Assembly: GCA_010015805.1 (NCBI GenBank)
Contig: ML978134.1
Coordinates: 620,001 to 684,000 of the forward strand
Reading direction: 5' to 3'
Origin: Rhizodiscina lignyota
Taxonomy: Eukaryota; Ascomycota; Dothideomycetes; Aulographales; Rhizodiscinaceae
Length of the DNA: 64,000 nucleotides
The notes under the pieces are model-generated. The model had not been told where the DNA came from and did no database searches. It worked only from the letters and a program-made list of their open reading frames with translations. The translations under genes and the position numbers were made by a program. Below, piece after piece: positions 21,663-34,538 of the stretch. Positions within the stretch are counted from its first letter, which is position 1, and every line of letters starts with the position of its first letter.

Positions 21663-22741
21663 TTAGGGAGGACCACCGGCAGGCCCGCTCTTGTCCCAAT
21701 ACCCTGCGCCTTTGTAGCTGCAAGGCCCAACAACACAGTAATACGAGACACCACCAGCGTTGTTCGCATTGGGCGAATACATGACAAAGGGCCCCCCGGT
21801 AGAGTCTTCATTACAAGTAGTGTCGTAATTGTTCTGGACAGTGTATGCGGTGTCTAAGAAACAGGGTCAGACGATCGATTGGCCGATTGCTATGCTCCGA
21901 AGTTCAAACTTACGCGCTGTCCCGTACCAGATGCACACTGTCTCACCAGTGCCTGCAGTGCACTGATACTCATTGCCTGTTTCCCAGGACTCATCGACGG
22001 AGAAGCCACCGCTGATCCACTCGGTCGCAACGAGGTCGGCGCTCCAGCCGACGCTGAAACTTTGAGAGTCTTCTTGGCCAACCGTACATTGGACGGCAGC
22101 GCCACAGCTTATGGGGCCCTAGCTGTGTCAGTTTAGGTCCAAGAGGGAAGGTATGAGTAACTCACGCTAAGCTGCGAGTCCCAGTAGTTCTGATGCGGAT
22201 TGCCATCGGCGATCATGCTGGTACTTTGGAAGACTGTGCACGCTGGAGGGGCGTCTGTGCGTTTTGATTTCTTCGTGACTGGCTCGGACTTTGGAAAGCC
22301 GTAATGCTTCGGGAAGTGGATCGAGCTTTCAGAGAAACAATCCTCGGTGACATTGGTAGGAATGGAAGTGTAAGAAGTGCCCTTCGATGGGATGCTGCAG
22401 ACTACCTTGGCAAAGTCGCCGTTGTACATCTTAGAGCAGACAATACCTCCAGAGTGGTCGGGCTTCGAGTGCACCTTGTAGTTAGAGGAGCCATAAGTAA
22501 CGGTGCCGGATCCGTCCGCGTCAACGTCGAAGGAGATTGGTTCCTTAGCAAAGTTTCCGTCATCGACCTTGTCGCTGCAGGCCTGGCCGAGAAGAACGGT
22601 CTCATCCCCATTCCACACTTGGAGAGACTTGGCTGAGGAGCCCTTCTCATGCCTCCAAATGACAGAGATGTCGCCGTGCGAGGTAGGAGCCGCAGCCGCC
22701 AGCGGCAGCAAGGTGATCAGGAAAGGAGCGAGAGAATACAT
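21663..22741 (-). CDS. Secreted two-domain cysteine-containing protein, family unknown
   Basis: Three exons: 22741-22166, 22118-21914 and 21853-21663, 323 residues in frame, with introns of 47 and 60 nt. Residues 1-18 are a signal peptide ending AAAAPTSHG. The N-terminal domain (about 24-140) starts ISVIWRHEKG and has several Cys. A basic stretch TKKSKR at 156-161 looks like a Kex2 site that would release the C-terminal domain (about 162-323). That domain has evenly spaced Cys (CTVFQ, SCGAAVQCTVG, EYQCTAGTGETVCIWYGTA, YYCVVGPC) and is rich in Trp, Gly and Ser. I do not recognise the family. Secreted size, cysteines and a processing site make a host-interaction or cell-wall role possible, but nothing in the sequence proves it. 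Confidence 0.8.
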
Positions 22742-24562
22742 GATAAAGGGGAGAAATGAATGTCAGGAAAGAAGAAGAAGTAGTGTTGTGAAGTTGTTTG
22801 GAGATAGGATGAATGAGAGAGAAACGACACATTTATATGTTTCCTGGAGATGGTTTTCATCTTCCAAGATCTTCTCATTACCATAACAAGATGCTATTTT
22901 TACATATCGTCGACAGCAATCTCCACGAGGGGCGGTGCGACGGGTCATTGCAATTGCGATGTGGAGGTCTAGTGTTGATGGTTTGTGCCATAATGGCGTC
23001 CAACACGAGGAGCCGTCTTCACATTCGCGCTTCTGATATGCTTGATTTCTCGAGGCTTAGCAGTAAAGCGGAGCAATTCGAGCGAATCTTATCCGCCATT
23101 CATTTCGGAAACTTTGCGTCGAAACTGTCCATGTAGGGTAGTACACATTGTGGCTGAAAGGCTATGGAAGAGTCCGTGGGAGAGTTCAAGTACGGTAAAG
23201 CTTCACTACTAGGGCCCCATATTAGCATCGGAGGCGTTTCATGCCTTACAATGGAGTCTGCGGGGTCAACCAAATAATGGAAACAGGAAAATATATGTGA
23301 ACGTGAAATCCTGACTGAGAACGAGATATTTGAGAGTGCCTGATGTGGAGCGGGAGCTGAACATGCCAAACCGACTCAGAATAGACCCCAAAGAGAGCAG
23401 CAAAACTACACAAACCATTCCTCCGTAAGGACATGCTCGATCCAGAGAACCGACTCAATGCTGTGGACGTTGGATGACCAGGTTACTCGCGTGCGGCCCA
23501 GAGCAAAAGTTAGGACTCCTAGGTTCGAGCTTGGCATGAAGTTGTTGTGGAGTTGCGCCTCAAAAGCTCGGGACCGAGAGGGCTCTGAGGAGGGTCGGGA
23601 TCAACAGGCACAGTCCTGATTTATCTAGTAGGCCAATCAAGCCCACAAGCCCAGTCGCACGTGGATCTGCGCCTGAATGGGAGGCCTGAGTGCGGCCTGG
23701 CCCAGAGCGTTATACACGATCTTTCCAATGGGAATCCCAGAATATCCATCTCTCATCTCCTCGAATTGGTCAATGTAGTTTAGCGACGTAAAGTACTCTA
23801 AAGCTCCGAAATGAGGTTCTATCTGGAAACACAACTGGGGGCGGAGGTGCACAAAACTTGTCCCTAACGATCAACTTCGGATTATCCGCACGCATAACAT
23901 TCCATCAATCATCACCTGTACAGCCGTCAAAGTAATGCTAGTGTGTTTTCATGGTCAATATCGCTCCGCGAACGGCTTCACAGCAAACGAACTAGCCAAT
24001 CATCGGTGAACCCCCCTGATTATTAGTCGCGCACGAAAATAGAATGTTCCTGCGTCTGGACTCCACTTCCAGAGAGCCTACAGTATCCTAGAGGTCAAGC
24101 TGCTTCAATTTCAGATTGACTTCCGTACCCTCGTTTCAAATGCAAAATCTTCGCATCATCCTCTTCACGAACACACCAGTAGCGGGGACAATTCACGATG
24201 GCAATGAGAATCTACAACGAGCATGATGGCTATCGCTTGATTCGAGTGCCGGGGGTATGAACGCCTTGATTCGCTTTCTTCAAGTGGTATCTGTGTATGT
24301 ACTGTACGCCATTAACCACAGCGCTATGCAGGAAAGCCACGATTTCCCATCTACCGAATTCATATCGACATCAACATCGACAGCACTTGCCGCTTATCGT
24401 ACGTAAGCCAAGCAGAGTGCGGTCTGGCTTCGAAAGAGACGCCGCCCAATAGACCTGGCTAGACAGTCCTGCGGCCGCATCATGAGAGTATTTACAGCCA
24501 TCCAGAACCATCTTTCTTCTCATCTTACCTCTGATGAGTTTCACCTCCTCCTCGTTTCCCCA
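22742..24562. other. 1.8-kb intergenic region without a recognised gene
   Basis: The left end holds the promoter of the secreted-protein gene. The rest shows only short frames below about 110 codons with no domain features, and no repeats that I could see. Confidence 0.45.
22831..22837 (-). promoter_or_regulatory. TATA box of the secreted-protein gene
   Basis: TATAAAT on the minus strand lies about 90 bp upstream of the ATG at 22741, a usual fungal spacing. Confidence 0.5.
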
Positions 24563-27500
24563 TTATCCTCTGGCCAACAAGCTCCTAATCTTCTCCTGCT
24601 CGGCAGCTGAGAGAGACTGGAAGACATCCTCGAAGCCCGGCTTCGCAGCTTGTTCACGGAAGAACTGAATCAGGTACGCCTGCGTTTCGTCATCACGTTG
24701 ACGCTGGGGCATGTCTTCCGCGAAAGCCATGAGTTCTGATAAAGTTTTAGCATGTTCTCAATCATGCAGAGGAAGGGAAGAAGCATACCAGCTTTCGACA
24801 TGCCCAATCCCAAATCTACTATGGGGTTGGGCTCATCTTCCCAATCACCCTCGTCACTGCCCTCATCTACACTACCGGTGCCGTCTTCTACTCCGCCAGC
24901 GCTACCCGCAGAATTATTGCCGATGCGCCTTGCGCTTCCGCTGGCTGACAGCAACTCTTCGACCAGAACCTTGATGACTTTGATCGGCGCAGGAACAGTT
25001 GTGTACTGGTCCGGATGCTCTCGGGCACGGGACCGAGTCATAATGCGGCCAGTTAGCGAAGGGTTGATGATGAGGTCACCCTTCACCATAACTTGAGCGA
25101 GGCGAGGATCATGTAGGTCGTATAGCTTTGAGAGCGCAATGACGCTGATACTCTATGTTAGCGATAGATCCCTGTTCTGAGACCAACTAGTGAAGAGGGA
25201 GCGGCACTCACTTTTGCCTGATCTCATCGTAACCTGCGAAATTAACTGAATTCTCCAGCCATTTCGACATAACCACCTGCAGCCCGTTCTCTGCGTCAAC
25301 TTGCACCTGAGAGAGAAACTCCACAACTTCGCCGGCATTGTGGAGACTCAACCTCGCAAACACGAGAATCAAGCTCTGGATGAATTGTGCGCTTGTCGCA
25401 CTAGCTAACCGCACTGCCACAGCTTTTAGCAGCTGCAGCAAGAACGGGCCGAGCCTCTCGCTCCCGGCCTTCTCGACGACCTCGGCCGCTAGACCGCCCA
25501 CTTCGGCTGCGGCGTTGTCGTCGACAGTCGGTCCCAGAAGTCGATCGATGATGACGAGCACAATTTCAAGCCCAGCTTTGCCAGACTCGGGCTCGTGCCA
25601 CTCGAAGAGCTGTTGATAGTCGTGCATGAGAATGTTCTTCACGCAGGAGGTACATGATTTCAGAAGCTCCTCGTCCGTCGAATAGAGGAGTTGTCGCTGC
25701 AGTTTCGGCATAACTGTAGCGACGAAGCCTTGTGGAAGAGGTTCGGAGCCATGCGTTGCGAGGATGTCCAAAAGCTCTGCAGCAAGATTGGTTAGGGCAT
25801 TCTCCTCGGTCAGCGTACCAACGTCAAAGGCACCAGTCAGCGACGGAAGGACATGACGGCAGAGCTGCATATAAGCATCTGCCCCCGTCGCGGATAGTGT
25901 GCCAACAACTTCTTCAAATGTTTCATCGACGAGACTGATGAGGTTGAAGTTATTGGCACCATGCCTTGCGAGAGTGAAGAGCATGTCGAGCCCAGTTCCC
26001 TGAAGGCATATCGTTGTGTCAAGCAGGATGGCATCGCGAAGCGTTTCGACAAGAGTTGTCATCAGATCCTCACTCTCGGTAAGCTCTTGTAGGTCTTGCG
26101 CTGCCAAGTAATTTGACAGAGCGGAGATGATAGCATTTTGCATCGGCAGCATGACGTCGGGTGTGAGAGCTTGTGAATAGTACTGCATCGCACGAATACA
26201 GGATACTTGGACGACTTCAGATGAATCATTATTGATAGCTTGAAGGGTAGACTCCACGAACGAAGGCGCCGTCGATCTCATAGCATCAACGGCAGCACGT
26301 GTGAGGCTACCGGCGACCAGAAAACCACGAGCCCGAAGGAATTCCTCTTCTTGCTGCATAGCGTGTCGGATGAATTCCGTGAAGGAGAGAGCTGCTTCAG
26401 GGCTGAAGTTCCGATCCAAGTCTCGGAAGTCAATCAGGAGTTGATTGAGCAGGTACAGCGCGGCCTCCTTTAGCTTCCAGTTCTGTTCTGTCGAATAGAG
26501 CGATGCGGCATACGCCAAAAGCCCATCCACTGTAACTTGAGGAATCCATTCAGCAAGTTTGATGACAAGTTCCCCACAGGCACTTCGCGGTGTGTAGTTG
26601 GCAGTCACACTGGTCTCTTCCGAAATGAAGATGTTGACGTCGATGTTCCACAATCCTTCCTCTTCCGTTGTTATCTGCGCATACGCGACAGACATCCGCA
26701 TAACTTCAATCACCCAGCTAGTCTCACCCGCATTCTTTCCTCGTAGCTGTTGCTCGAGCTCTTTGCGAACTGGTGGGGCGCGCAGAATGGCCTGCATGAA
26801 ATCAAGTTCTTCAAGGACTAAGAAATCGAGCGAATACGGCAGGTTGTCGGCGTCTTCTAATCGACCTTGTCGTTGCTCTACAATGAACATTTGGTGATAT
26901 GCGCCTCGAACAGCGGTCAACTCATCCCAGATCGCGGAAAAGAGAACCGTGCTCTGCGGTGCTAGACTTGATGGTAAAACGGATCGTATTCTCATGAGCA
27001 CTTTGACGACTTGATTCTTCAGTGCGGTCATGCCCCGATAATACACAGTAGCGTCATCCTCTTTGCCATCTTCGGTCTCCGGTGGTGGTTCTGGCAGCCT
27101 TGTCTTGAGAATATTCAAGAAGAATGGTACCCAGTGTGAGAGCGCCTCATCAGTGAATGCCTTGACTGCTGCTTTGTGCACTTCCATTACTTGCTCCAGT
27201 ATGTCAAAGCAACCACGGAACACGTGGACAGCTAATGCTCTCAGCGTAGCCTTCCTCGAATCGTTGGCCGCAATGTCAAAAATTGACTTGATCAGCTCTC
27301 TCGCCACGGCAAAGAATTGTTCGTCGTTGAAGCAGTCATCCACAAGCTCGCCCAGTACCTTCAAGGCACCGTGCAGTTGCGCGTCTGAGCCAGTCTGAAT
27401 GACGTGCAGGACAGCAGGGAAAAGTTCTGGCCACTCCTCAGGGAAGTCTGCATTGGCAATCTTGCTGACAACGTAGCTAGCGGCACGTTTTATCTTCTGC

Positions 27501-27811
27501 TCTTCAATATCACTTGTGGCAAGCTCCAGAAGTATGTGCCGCAGTTGTCGCTTATTTTCATCGCTAACGAGTACTTGGCCCTTGAATTCGTCAAACTGAG
27601 GAGTCCACGCAGCTTGTATGAATGTCCGTAGGTACAGCAGCGAGGCTTGTCTAATGTTGACAGGTACTGATTCGTGTGACGCGACCGAGACGAGGCTTAT
27701 AGGGAAGGACGGCTCTGTGTACAGCGCCTGAAGCTGTAATTCGGCGTTCTTGCGGGGCCCTTCAGCCGAGCTCTGGGTCTCGGAAAGAAGGTGTATAACT
27801 TGCTGCTCCAT
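24563..27811 (-). CDS. Importin-9/Kap114-type karyopherin beta
   Basis: Three exons: 27811-25212, 25144-24789 and 24735-24563, 1042 residues, matching the family's roughly 1000-1040. The N-terminus has the importin-beta N-terminal fold (RKNAELQLQALYTEPSFP, ASLLYLRTFIQAAW, RAASYVVSKIANADFPEEWP). The body is HEAT-like helical repeats throughout. Near the C-terminus is an acidic insert (EGSDEGDWEDEP) followed by DLGLGMSKAELMAF and ETQAYLIQFF, both typical of importin-9 and yeast Kap114. The family carries histones H2A-H2B, TBP and other cargo into the nucleus in a RanGTP-dependent way. It is divergent from REV7, with which it shares a 587-bp promoter region. Introns are 67 and 53 nt. Confidence 0.92.
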
Positions 27812-28398
27812 GATGGATCGTGATCTATGAAGCTATTAGCTATAGCAAAGGAATGGTTCGAGATTCCATCAAAGGGCGGTAAGGACCGGCAGAGGAGCGA
27901 CGAGTGAAGCGGGAGGTTTGCTGCCCGAGGAAGAGTCACGTTTGTGCAGCGGTCGAAATAGCTGGGCCGACAAACGCTTTGCGAGGCTGCAAAGTAGAGC
28001 AGAGAAGAGGTGATGGAGTTTGACGCGTCCTCTGATGGTTGAATTTGAGCGAGGCGTTGCAGGGGGAGGGGGAGGTGGAGAGGTTGTTGTGGTTGGATAG
28101 ACGTCAATGCAATATCAGAGGCAGTCTTGGCGCGTCAACAGCTACAAATATTCCGCACGCTAGCGACGCCCGCCGCGTGTTAGCGAAAGAGCTTTGAGCG
28201 CCGGCAGCGGCCGGTGTCGGTGCTGCCCCTCCCCACACTTGGGCACAAGGCAACCAAGATCTGCCATCTGCCCCTCGGTTATTGTTGCCGTAGGTAAGCA
28301 GCCGCCGGAATCGACGCGTCTTCCAACCTTCACGCGTCTTGCTGTCTCTCAGAGTCCACCCCAATGATGGTCGATCCATTGCTGCTTTGCCCTACAAA
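27812..28398. promoter_or_regulatory. Divergent promoter region of importin and REV7 genes
   Basis: 587 bp between two start codons facing away from each other. Pyrimidine-rich tracts are present on the importin side. No TATA box is obvious. Confidence 0.5.
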
Positions 28399-29253
28399 AT
28401 GGAGGACACTTCCGCCAATACGTTGACGTCTCTTACGTACACGTTCACGTCCTTCCTGACCATTTGCGTCCACACGATTCTCTACCAGCGCACCATCTAT
28501 CCTCGCGAATCCTTTCTTACCACTCGCGCCTACGACTTTCCCGTAGCACAGTCACGACATCCGAAAGTATGTCGGTGGATCAGTGATGCGGTGGCCGCGG
28601 TGGAAGCGCAGATGCTACGTGCTAACGACAAAACCGGGGAGGCTGGTGGCTGGGTCGAGAAGATTGTACTCGTAATATTCAGTGAAGAGAGCGAGGTCAT
28701 GGAAAGATATGTTTTCGACGTCTCAAAGCTTCCCCGCGTGCCGGGCAAGGAGATTGAGACTAGATTCATTCGCGAACAAGCCCCAGTTGGAGGCAGTTCG
28801 AAAGCTCCACAACGAGGGCAACCACATTTCATACCTCCATCACAACTCGAGGTTGACCTCGCAGAGCAGCTTCGTGCCAGCCTCTCCCAAATGTCAAATC
28901 TCAACTCCAGACTTGCGCCCCTGCCGAAGAACTGCACGTTTTCGCTCGCAATCGAGCTCTCGGATCCGGCGGACCCACCTGTTGGACACCCACGGCCGTG
29001 GATCCCAGTGGATCCTCGGCTACAGCGATGTGTCGATGAAGGCAACCGTAATGAAAGCACAGAAGAGAAGACAGGCCTGGGGAAGGCTGCAGTTGATGCT
29101 CATAGCAAGAAAACCACACCTGTGAGGAAGGTTGATGCTGGTGAGATGATATTCGAAATGTGGATTGAAGAGGCAAAAGCAAAGTTGGACGGGATGTCCA
29201 AGGAGAACCGACCATCAATCCCAACTTCGCAGCAGAACCTTGGACAAGGCTGA
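28399..29253 (+). CDS. REV7: Rev7/Mad2B HORMA-domain protein
   Basis: Single exon, 284 residues from the ATG at 28399; a longer frame upstream starts only with TTG. The HORMA domain begins LTSLTYTFTSFLTICVHTIL and continues with YQRTIYPRESF, VPIA-like AYDFPVAQSRHPKVCRWI, and WVEKIVLVIF followed by ERYVFDVSKLP. This pattern is typical of Rev7, the accessory subunit of DNA polymerase zeta in translesion synthesis (also called Mad2B). The C-terminus has a low-complexity linker and a short helix (IFEMWIEEAKAKL). It sits head-to-head with the importin gene and convergent with the GNAT gene. Confidence 0.88.
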   Translation: MEDTSANTLTSLTYTFTSFLTICVHTILYQRTIYPRESFLTTRAYDFPVAQSRHPKVCRWISDAVAAVEAQMLRANDKTGEAGGWVEKIVLVIFSEESEVMERYVFDVSKLPRVPGKEIETRFIREQAPVGGSSKAPQRGQPHFIPPSQLEVDLAEQLRASLSQMSNLNSRLAPLPKNCTFSLAIELSDPADPPVGHPRPWIPVDPRLQRCVDEGNRNESTEEKTGLGKAAVDAHSKKTTPVRKVDAGEMIFEMWIEEAKAKLDGMSKENRPSIPTSQQNLGQG

Positions 29254-29364
29254 ACATGACTTTAAACCGCAAATTGTGGCGTATCGCAGCCTCTAAAGAT
29301 CTTGATATTGAACTGTGAACTCTGCTCCTAAGCTTGTCCAATCTACCCCGCACTGGTCACCAAA

Positions 29365-30159
29365 CTAAGGCTTTTGGGCTTCTCGCACGAGCAGCCAATT
29401 CTCAGCGACGTGGTTGTCTTCGATATCCGGATACTTTTTCATATCAATCGGAAATTCGTCCAGCACGACAAAGCCGCACTGCTCGAACATATGCTTTGAA
29501 CTCGGTCTCGCAGGCACGAATGTCCGAGCACCAGCTTCGTCTGCGATTTTGTTGCAGTACTTCGTCAAAAGAGTACCGAGTCCGCGCCTTTGGTAGTCTG
29601 GATCCACCATGGTGCCACGTCGATCTGCGCTGCGTTTAGAAAATTGACATCTCTGTGCGGAGAGCAACGCTCGTAAATACTTACGAAAGTCCTTCTCAGG
29701 ATCGTATCCGTATGGTGCCGCGCATCCGAGAAACGCAAACATCTCCTTCATCAGTCCCTCGTGCATTCCTGGCGCTGGCGGCGGCAAAATCTTTCCACTC
29801 GCCATTTCCTTCTCCTTTTCTGACTGTGGGCCCGCATATTGGAGGCATGTCCATGCGATTATCTTCCTAATCAATGTAGAGATCAGCTTTCGACCATGTC
29901 GACGGGATTCATGCCCAATCTAGCGCATAGTTGATCGTAGATTGACGAACCCGCTCTCATCCTTCACACCGAAGTAGTGGTAATTAGGCCCACTAAAGCC
30001 TTCAATGAAGATATCCTTCATCCATTTGTGTTGGGCTTCACGTGTGACGTTGCGATTTGTTGGTTCCCACAAGTCGTCCGTTTTCCAGGCATCAAGAATG
30101 ATGTCCACGACTCGGTCGCCTTGTGCGTGCCCATCAAATGGAGTGACTGTGTATCCCAT
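29365..30159 (-). CDS. GNAT-family N-acetyltransferase
   Basis: Three exons: 30159-29951, 29866-29685 and 29624-29365, 216 residues. The first donor is GTTCGT, chosen because it restores the GNAT beta-strand ESGKIIAWTCL. Acetyl-CoA binding motif A is clear in exon 3: MVDPDYQRRGLGTLLTKYC (Q-x-x-G-x-G/A form), followed by GARTFVPARPSSKHMFEQCG and a short C-terminal strand. The length fits small fungal GNATs of unknown acceptor substrate. It lies 3' of REV7 (convergent) and downstream of the GH35 gene on the same strand. No targeting signal is seen. Confidence 0.88.
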
Positions 30160-30792
30160 TTTCGAAGCTGAGCTTGGCTTCACGGATAGAGAGTCGAAGA
30201 GAACTCTCAAAGGGTTGGTGAGCGCATCGAGACATCTTAAATATCTCTATTCCACGGACAGTCCAATTCTGCTAAAATAAAATAAGGCAGTTGCTGCGAT
30301 TTGATAGCAGGGGAGTATGTAAGCTTACTTTGCGATGGTCATTACTCCGTATACCTATCAAATAGTTGCCTAAGTAGGTATAGGTAGAACGTCCTGGTAA
30401 CCGAAAAGGGCACAAAATGTTCTAGTCTTCAGCCTCACCATTGGACTTCTTAACTGTTTAACCCTGTATATAAATCGATTTTAGGTTTGCACGGAAAGTG
30501 CTCTTGGAGATTTGAACCTCGAAGGGTTCGAGCAACGTGATGCAGTTGTAAGGATTCAACTTGCCGCGACTGAGAAGTTTATAATTTGAGAACATCCATA
30601 AAAGTCGCTGTGCTGAATGCTTTCTCTCAGCCGCACCTCTTTCCGTTTAGAGATAGATACCGCGCCACAGGACCGAAACGAAATCCAACAGCATTTGTTT
30701 TCAATGATAAGGCTCTCCACATATACGCTCACCACATACACCCCCGGGCCTGGGGTTGGTTCAATGTCGTGTATCAGAAATCACCTCAATTC
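30160..30792. other. Intergenic region between GNAT and GH35 genes
   Basis: 633 bp upstream of the GNAT start. It includes a short TAGGTATAGGTAG run near 30375. No gene is visible. Confidence 0.45.
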
Positions 30793-33700
30793 TTAGTAAG
30801 CGTCCGGGCGCGGCCGCCATGCGGGCATCGGGCTCAGCTCCACTGGCCCGTAGCTCGTTTGAATTAGAGCTGTCGACTCCAGGTGTAAGCCTTCCACTTT
30901 CGCGCCTGTGGAGTTCATCGCCCACAGGGATAACGCGATGTAGTTCGTTCCGTCATAATTGAGGATTCCCTCAGGAACCGGAAATGCCGTCTGCGGCCCA
31001 ATATGATTGACTATCTCGTTCGTCAGTCGAGTCGCGGGATGCGATGTGCAGCAAGAATCCTCACTATACTTCCCAAACTGATATCCATTGACGTACAACT
31101 GGCTGCGGTAGGGGATTCCTGACGAGTTTGTAAATACAAAACTCAGTGGGATATCGTAGCCCTTGGGCATATCCAAATCGAAGGACGCGCTTGTGCGATA
31201 AAGATCAGTACTGTAATTGCTCGGCTTCGGACAAACAACTGATCACTCACAAATAAAAGGATACGCCAGCGTTCGAGACACCCGCTGAAGGACTACCGGA
31301 CGAGAATTTGTCCGTAGGAGGCCCCGGCAGGTGCCAGCCTTGACGCTCTGCAAACATAGCGCCCTCATTCAACGGACCGCGAACTCGATCCTGGTAGTCT
31401 TCTCCGCCGAGATTACCGGTGACCTTCCAAGAGATCTCAGAGGCGGACCGACCCGCAAGTGTGTAGTCCAAGATGCCGCGAGGCATTTTCATCTGATCCA
31501 ATCAGTTTGCGAACAGAAATGAACTCGGAACAGGATACGTACTGTATCTGAGTAGATCGGCCCACTCTCTTCATTCCCCATGTGGTCAATCAGCACCGTC
31601 AAGACATAGGGTTTGCCGCGTGTCAATGGAGGCAAAGTCAGGTTCTGAGTAAAATGCGACTCATCCCCATCTCCGATCCAGGACCCCAGGAAATGCTCAC
31701 CAACCCACACAGATGCGCCATACCCTTCACCGCCTTGAGTCTGGATGGAAAATGCCGACTCCTTTCCGTTGGCAGTGAAATGACCCCTGTAAATCAAGCT
31801 TCCGCCGTTATATCCGTAATCGCTTGAGTACAAGCTGGTAGGCGTTGTCAGGTTTCTGGTCTCGGTATTATTCGTGTACGTATGGTCAGCCTTCGTCCAT
31901 TTCGAATCATCGTATGAGGGTTGGATTTCCGGGAGGCTATCAACCGTCTTCCAGTGCAGAGACAACAGATCCGGAATATGACTCTTAGGAACCTCGAACT
32001 CAACAACAGCCGAGATTGCTCCAGTAGCGTGGCTCTCTTCAAGATGACTCGCGCGTCTGCCATTAAAGGAGAGACCGTCAACTTTGGTAGGCGCACTTAT
32101 CACCTCGAAGGAAGTGGTTGCATTGAGATCGCCAGTCAACGCCAGCATGCCAGTCTTGATATCTGCCGTCCGGAGGAGATAGCCTGCCTTCACGATGACC
32201 GGGTCCGATTTTGAATAACGGCTTCCATCTTCGGCAGGTAAGTCGAGAACCCAATAATTATACGCGGAATTGCGATCTGTACTTGTCAATTTACGCTGCA
32301 GCATGATACAACGATTACACCTTACCAAGGAGATAGATGGTCAGTGAGCCTATGTCAACTATGGCCCGCTGATCACTGACGCGCCATTGGAAGGTTAGCC
32401 TGCCTCCTGCTATTTTGGACTTTCCAATATGCCCTTCAATTATTTTGGGGTGCGCATCTGTCTCCAGTGCTATCTCATGAGTCTCCCCCGGTCCTCCATA
32501 TAAAAGTACAGTCGTCTTTGAACCATAGCTCGTCCTAAGCAAAATCAATAATTGATCATAGCGGGAAGGCTGTTGAACCGTACCATGTGAAGACTTCCGC
32601 GGTGGAGTAAAGCAGCACATGAGAGCCCACAGGATAGTCAATAACGTGCACCTTCACAATTAGCTTTGAGGTTCGCGGGAAAGAGCATGTCTCAAAATTA
32701 GACATATTGTATTGACTTACTTTCGAATCTCGGCCGTTTAGGGTCAAACTCCCGCCCAGCTGCGGAAGCGTCAGGTTTCCAGCGGAGCTCGGAACTCTTA
32801 ATGTATATGGAGTGGTCGCTGTGCTGGTCCAGTCCGTGTGGCGAACGACATAAAAGCTGGTAAGATTAGTCGTAAGAGGAGTTACGTTGATTTCTGAAGT
32901 ATTTGCGTATTCGGATTGGTTTGTCTGGTTGTGAGGTTGTGCAATCAGGTACCCGGGAGAGACCTTAAAGAAGTTCGCTTGAAGCTTGAGTTCCGAGTAC
33001 TTTTCTCGCCAGACCGTACGGTCCTCTTTGATGGGACCCCCGTAGTCATAGCTAGTATAGCCGACAGCAAATCCTAAGTTACCCCAGTTGGTGCCTCCGT
33101 AGCCCTACCCTTTTATTAGATTCCTTCTTAGAGTCAGTCTAGATACTTACCATGTACAGATTGAATATCTTTACACCAAAACTGTAATCGTTTTTGTAGT
33201 ATACTCGTTCAAATTCGTTGTTCAACAAGATCGCACAGTCATCGTATCCTGGCCCACCCCATGGGTCAAAAGAGCCACCTTGGAACTGCTCTGGTCAGCC
33301 TGCTGTGCCACGTACTGTACAAGATAGAACTTGTCGTATACCTCTACGATTGCGTATGGGGTAGAGGGACTTTGCTGTTCATGAACGGCGTAAAAGTCGG
33401 TGGGGAAGTAACTTCCGGTCCAGTTATATGGGTGAGAGCAATCAAAGCCTGTCCAAGAAATCAGTTGTCATTCAGCGCCAGTTCTGCCAGCACTCACCGA
33501 GCGGGTATGAGTCATGGCCGTATATGTCGACTTCCCCAAGACCTGTACCAGGGGCGAAGTATCCGTAGTTCAGACCGTCATTGTTAATAAAAGGTACAAC
33601 GATACCGGCTTTTCGATACGCGTCTTCAACTGCTTGCATGTATGCCTTGTCAAGGACATGTCCGTCCTCTGGATGACTGTACTCGCTGTACGAGAGTCAA

Positions 33701-34538
33701 TTCACGCGAAATTTACGCTGTTGCATAATGCTTACTTCTCCGGTTGGAGTAGGAGGATCGGGCCACCTTTCGTGATTTGCCCTTCAGCCATTATAGGCCC
33801 AATTTTGCTAATGTACCCTTCAACGGCATTTAGAAAATCCGGAGCACTCGTGCGAATATGCCCTCTCGTTCGTTGGATCCATCCCGGGAAGCCTTGACCA
33901 TGATCAGCACATTGTAGCGTTCATGGCTCGGGTCAAAATCGCAAGACCTACCACCTCCGGAGCTCTCCGCATTGATATATGGTCCGGGTCTCTGAAGAGC
34001 ATCAGCAGATCTAGAAGGCCGGGTGACTACCAGAATTTCTCACGGCAAGTAGGTATATGCCGGCATCTTTCGCGGCTTTGAAAAATGGTTCGAACCCAAA
34101 GACACCTTCTGCAGAAAAGTCGCCTTGCTTGCCTTCGAGCAAAGCCCAATCGACGTAGAATGAGACAGTATTGAAGCCAAGAGCTTTGATCTTCTGAAAG
34201 ATGTCAAGCCACAGACCAGGAACTGGCAGTCTGCATTTCATATGAGCATGTAAAGTTTCGAGATTGATTGCAGACACACGTACCGAAATGGATGAAACTC
34301 GCCGCTGTATATCATGAGACGCTCGCCATTGATCATAAGAGAATGCTCATCCCAGGTGACCTTAAAAATTAGGATCTATCATAGCTTTGGGTTTCACATA
34401 TGATTTTCCTAGACATACAATGTTCTGAAGCAAATGTTCTCTCTTCTGCGGGAACAAGCCATGGGTAGAGCGGCCATGCACACCACATGTCCCGAGATGA
34501 AGAAAGACCCAGCACCAAAGAAATGTCACGAAAAGCAT
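30793..34538 (-). CDS. GH35 secreted beta-galactosidase
   Basis: Fourteen exons (34538-34419, 34360-34284, 34230-34044, 33991-33952, 33892-33736, 33685-33498, 33448-33342, 33285-33151, 33104-32721, 32663-32584, 32534-32326, 32276-31543, 31492-31251, 31189-30793) give 1018 residues in frame, the usual length for fungal LacA-type enzymes. Introns are mostly 46-60 nt. A signal peptide ([16 protein letters not shown]) is followed by [20 protein letters not shown] and RLPVPGLW. The acid/base Glu is in QPENEYS (N194-E195, split by intron 5), and the nucleophile Glu is E292 in [13 protein letters not shown], its codon at an exon end. C-terminal jelly-roll domains follow. It releases beta-galactosyl residues from galactans or arabinogalactans. 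It is divergent from the GH43-like gene. The acceptor of intron 13 is a little uncertain (31190 or 31211). Confidence 0.94.

Noticed and set aside
21254-21811. 185-codon minus-strand frame starting with MKTLPGGPL
   Set aside because: It overlaps the last exon of the secreted-protein gene in another frame; the spliced frame has conserved cysteines and joins cleanly.
28339-28398. Longer N-terminus for Rev7
   Set aside because: The extension begins with TTG only; the first ATG in frame is at 28399 and lies just before the HORMA domain.
30480-30540. Possible tRNA because of a GGTTCGAG-like stretch
   Set aside because: No matching acceptor stem, D-arm or anticodon arm could be drawn.
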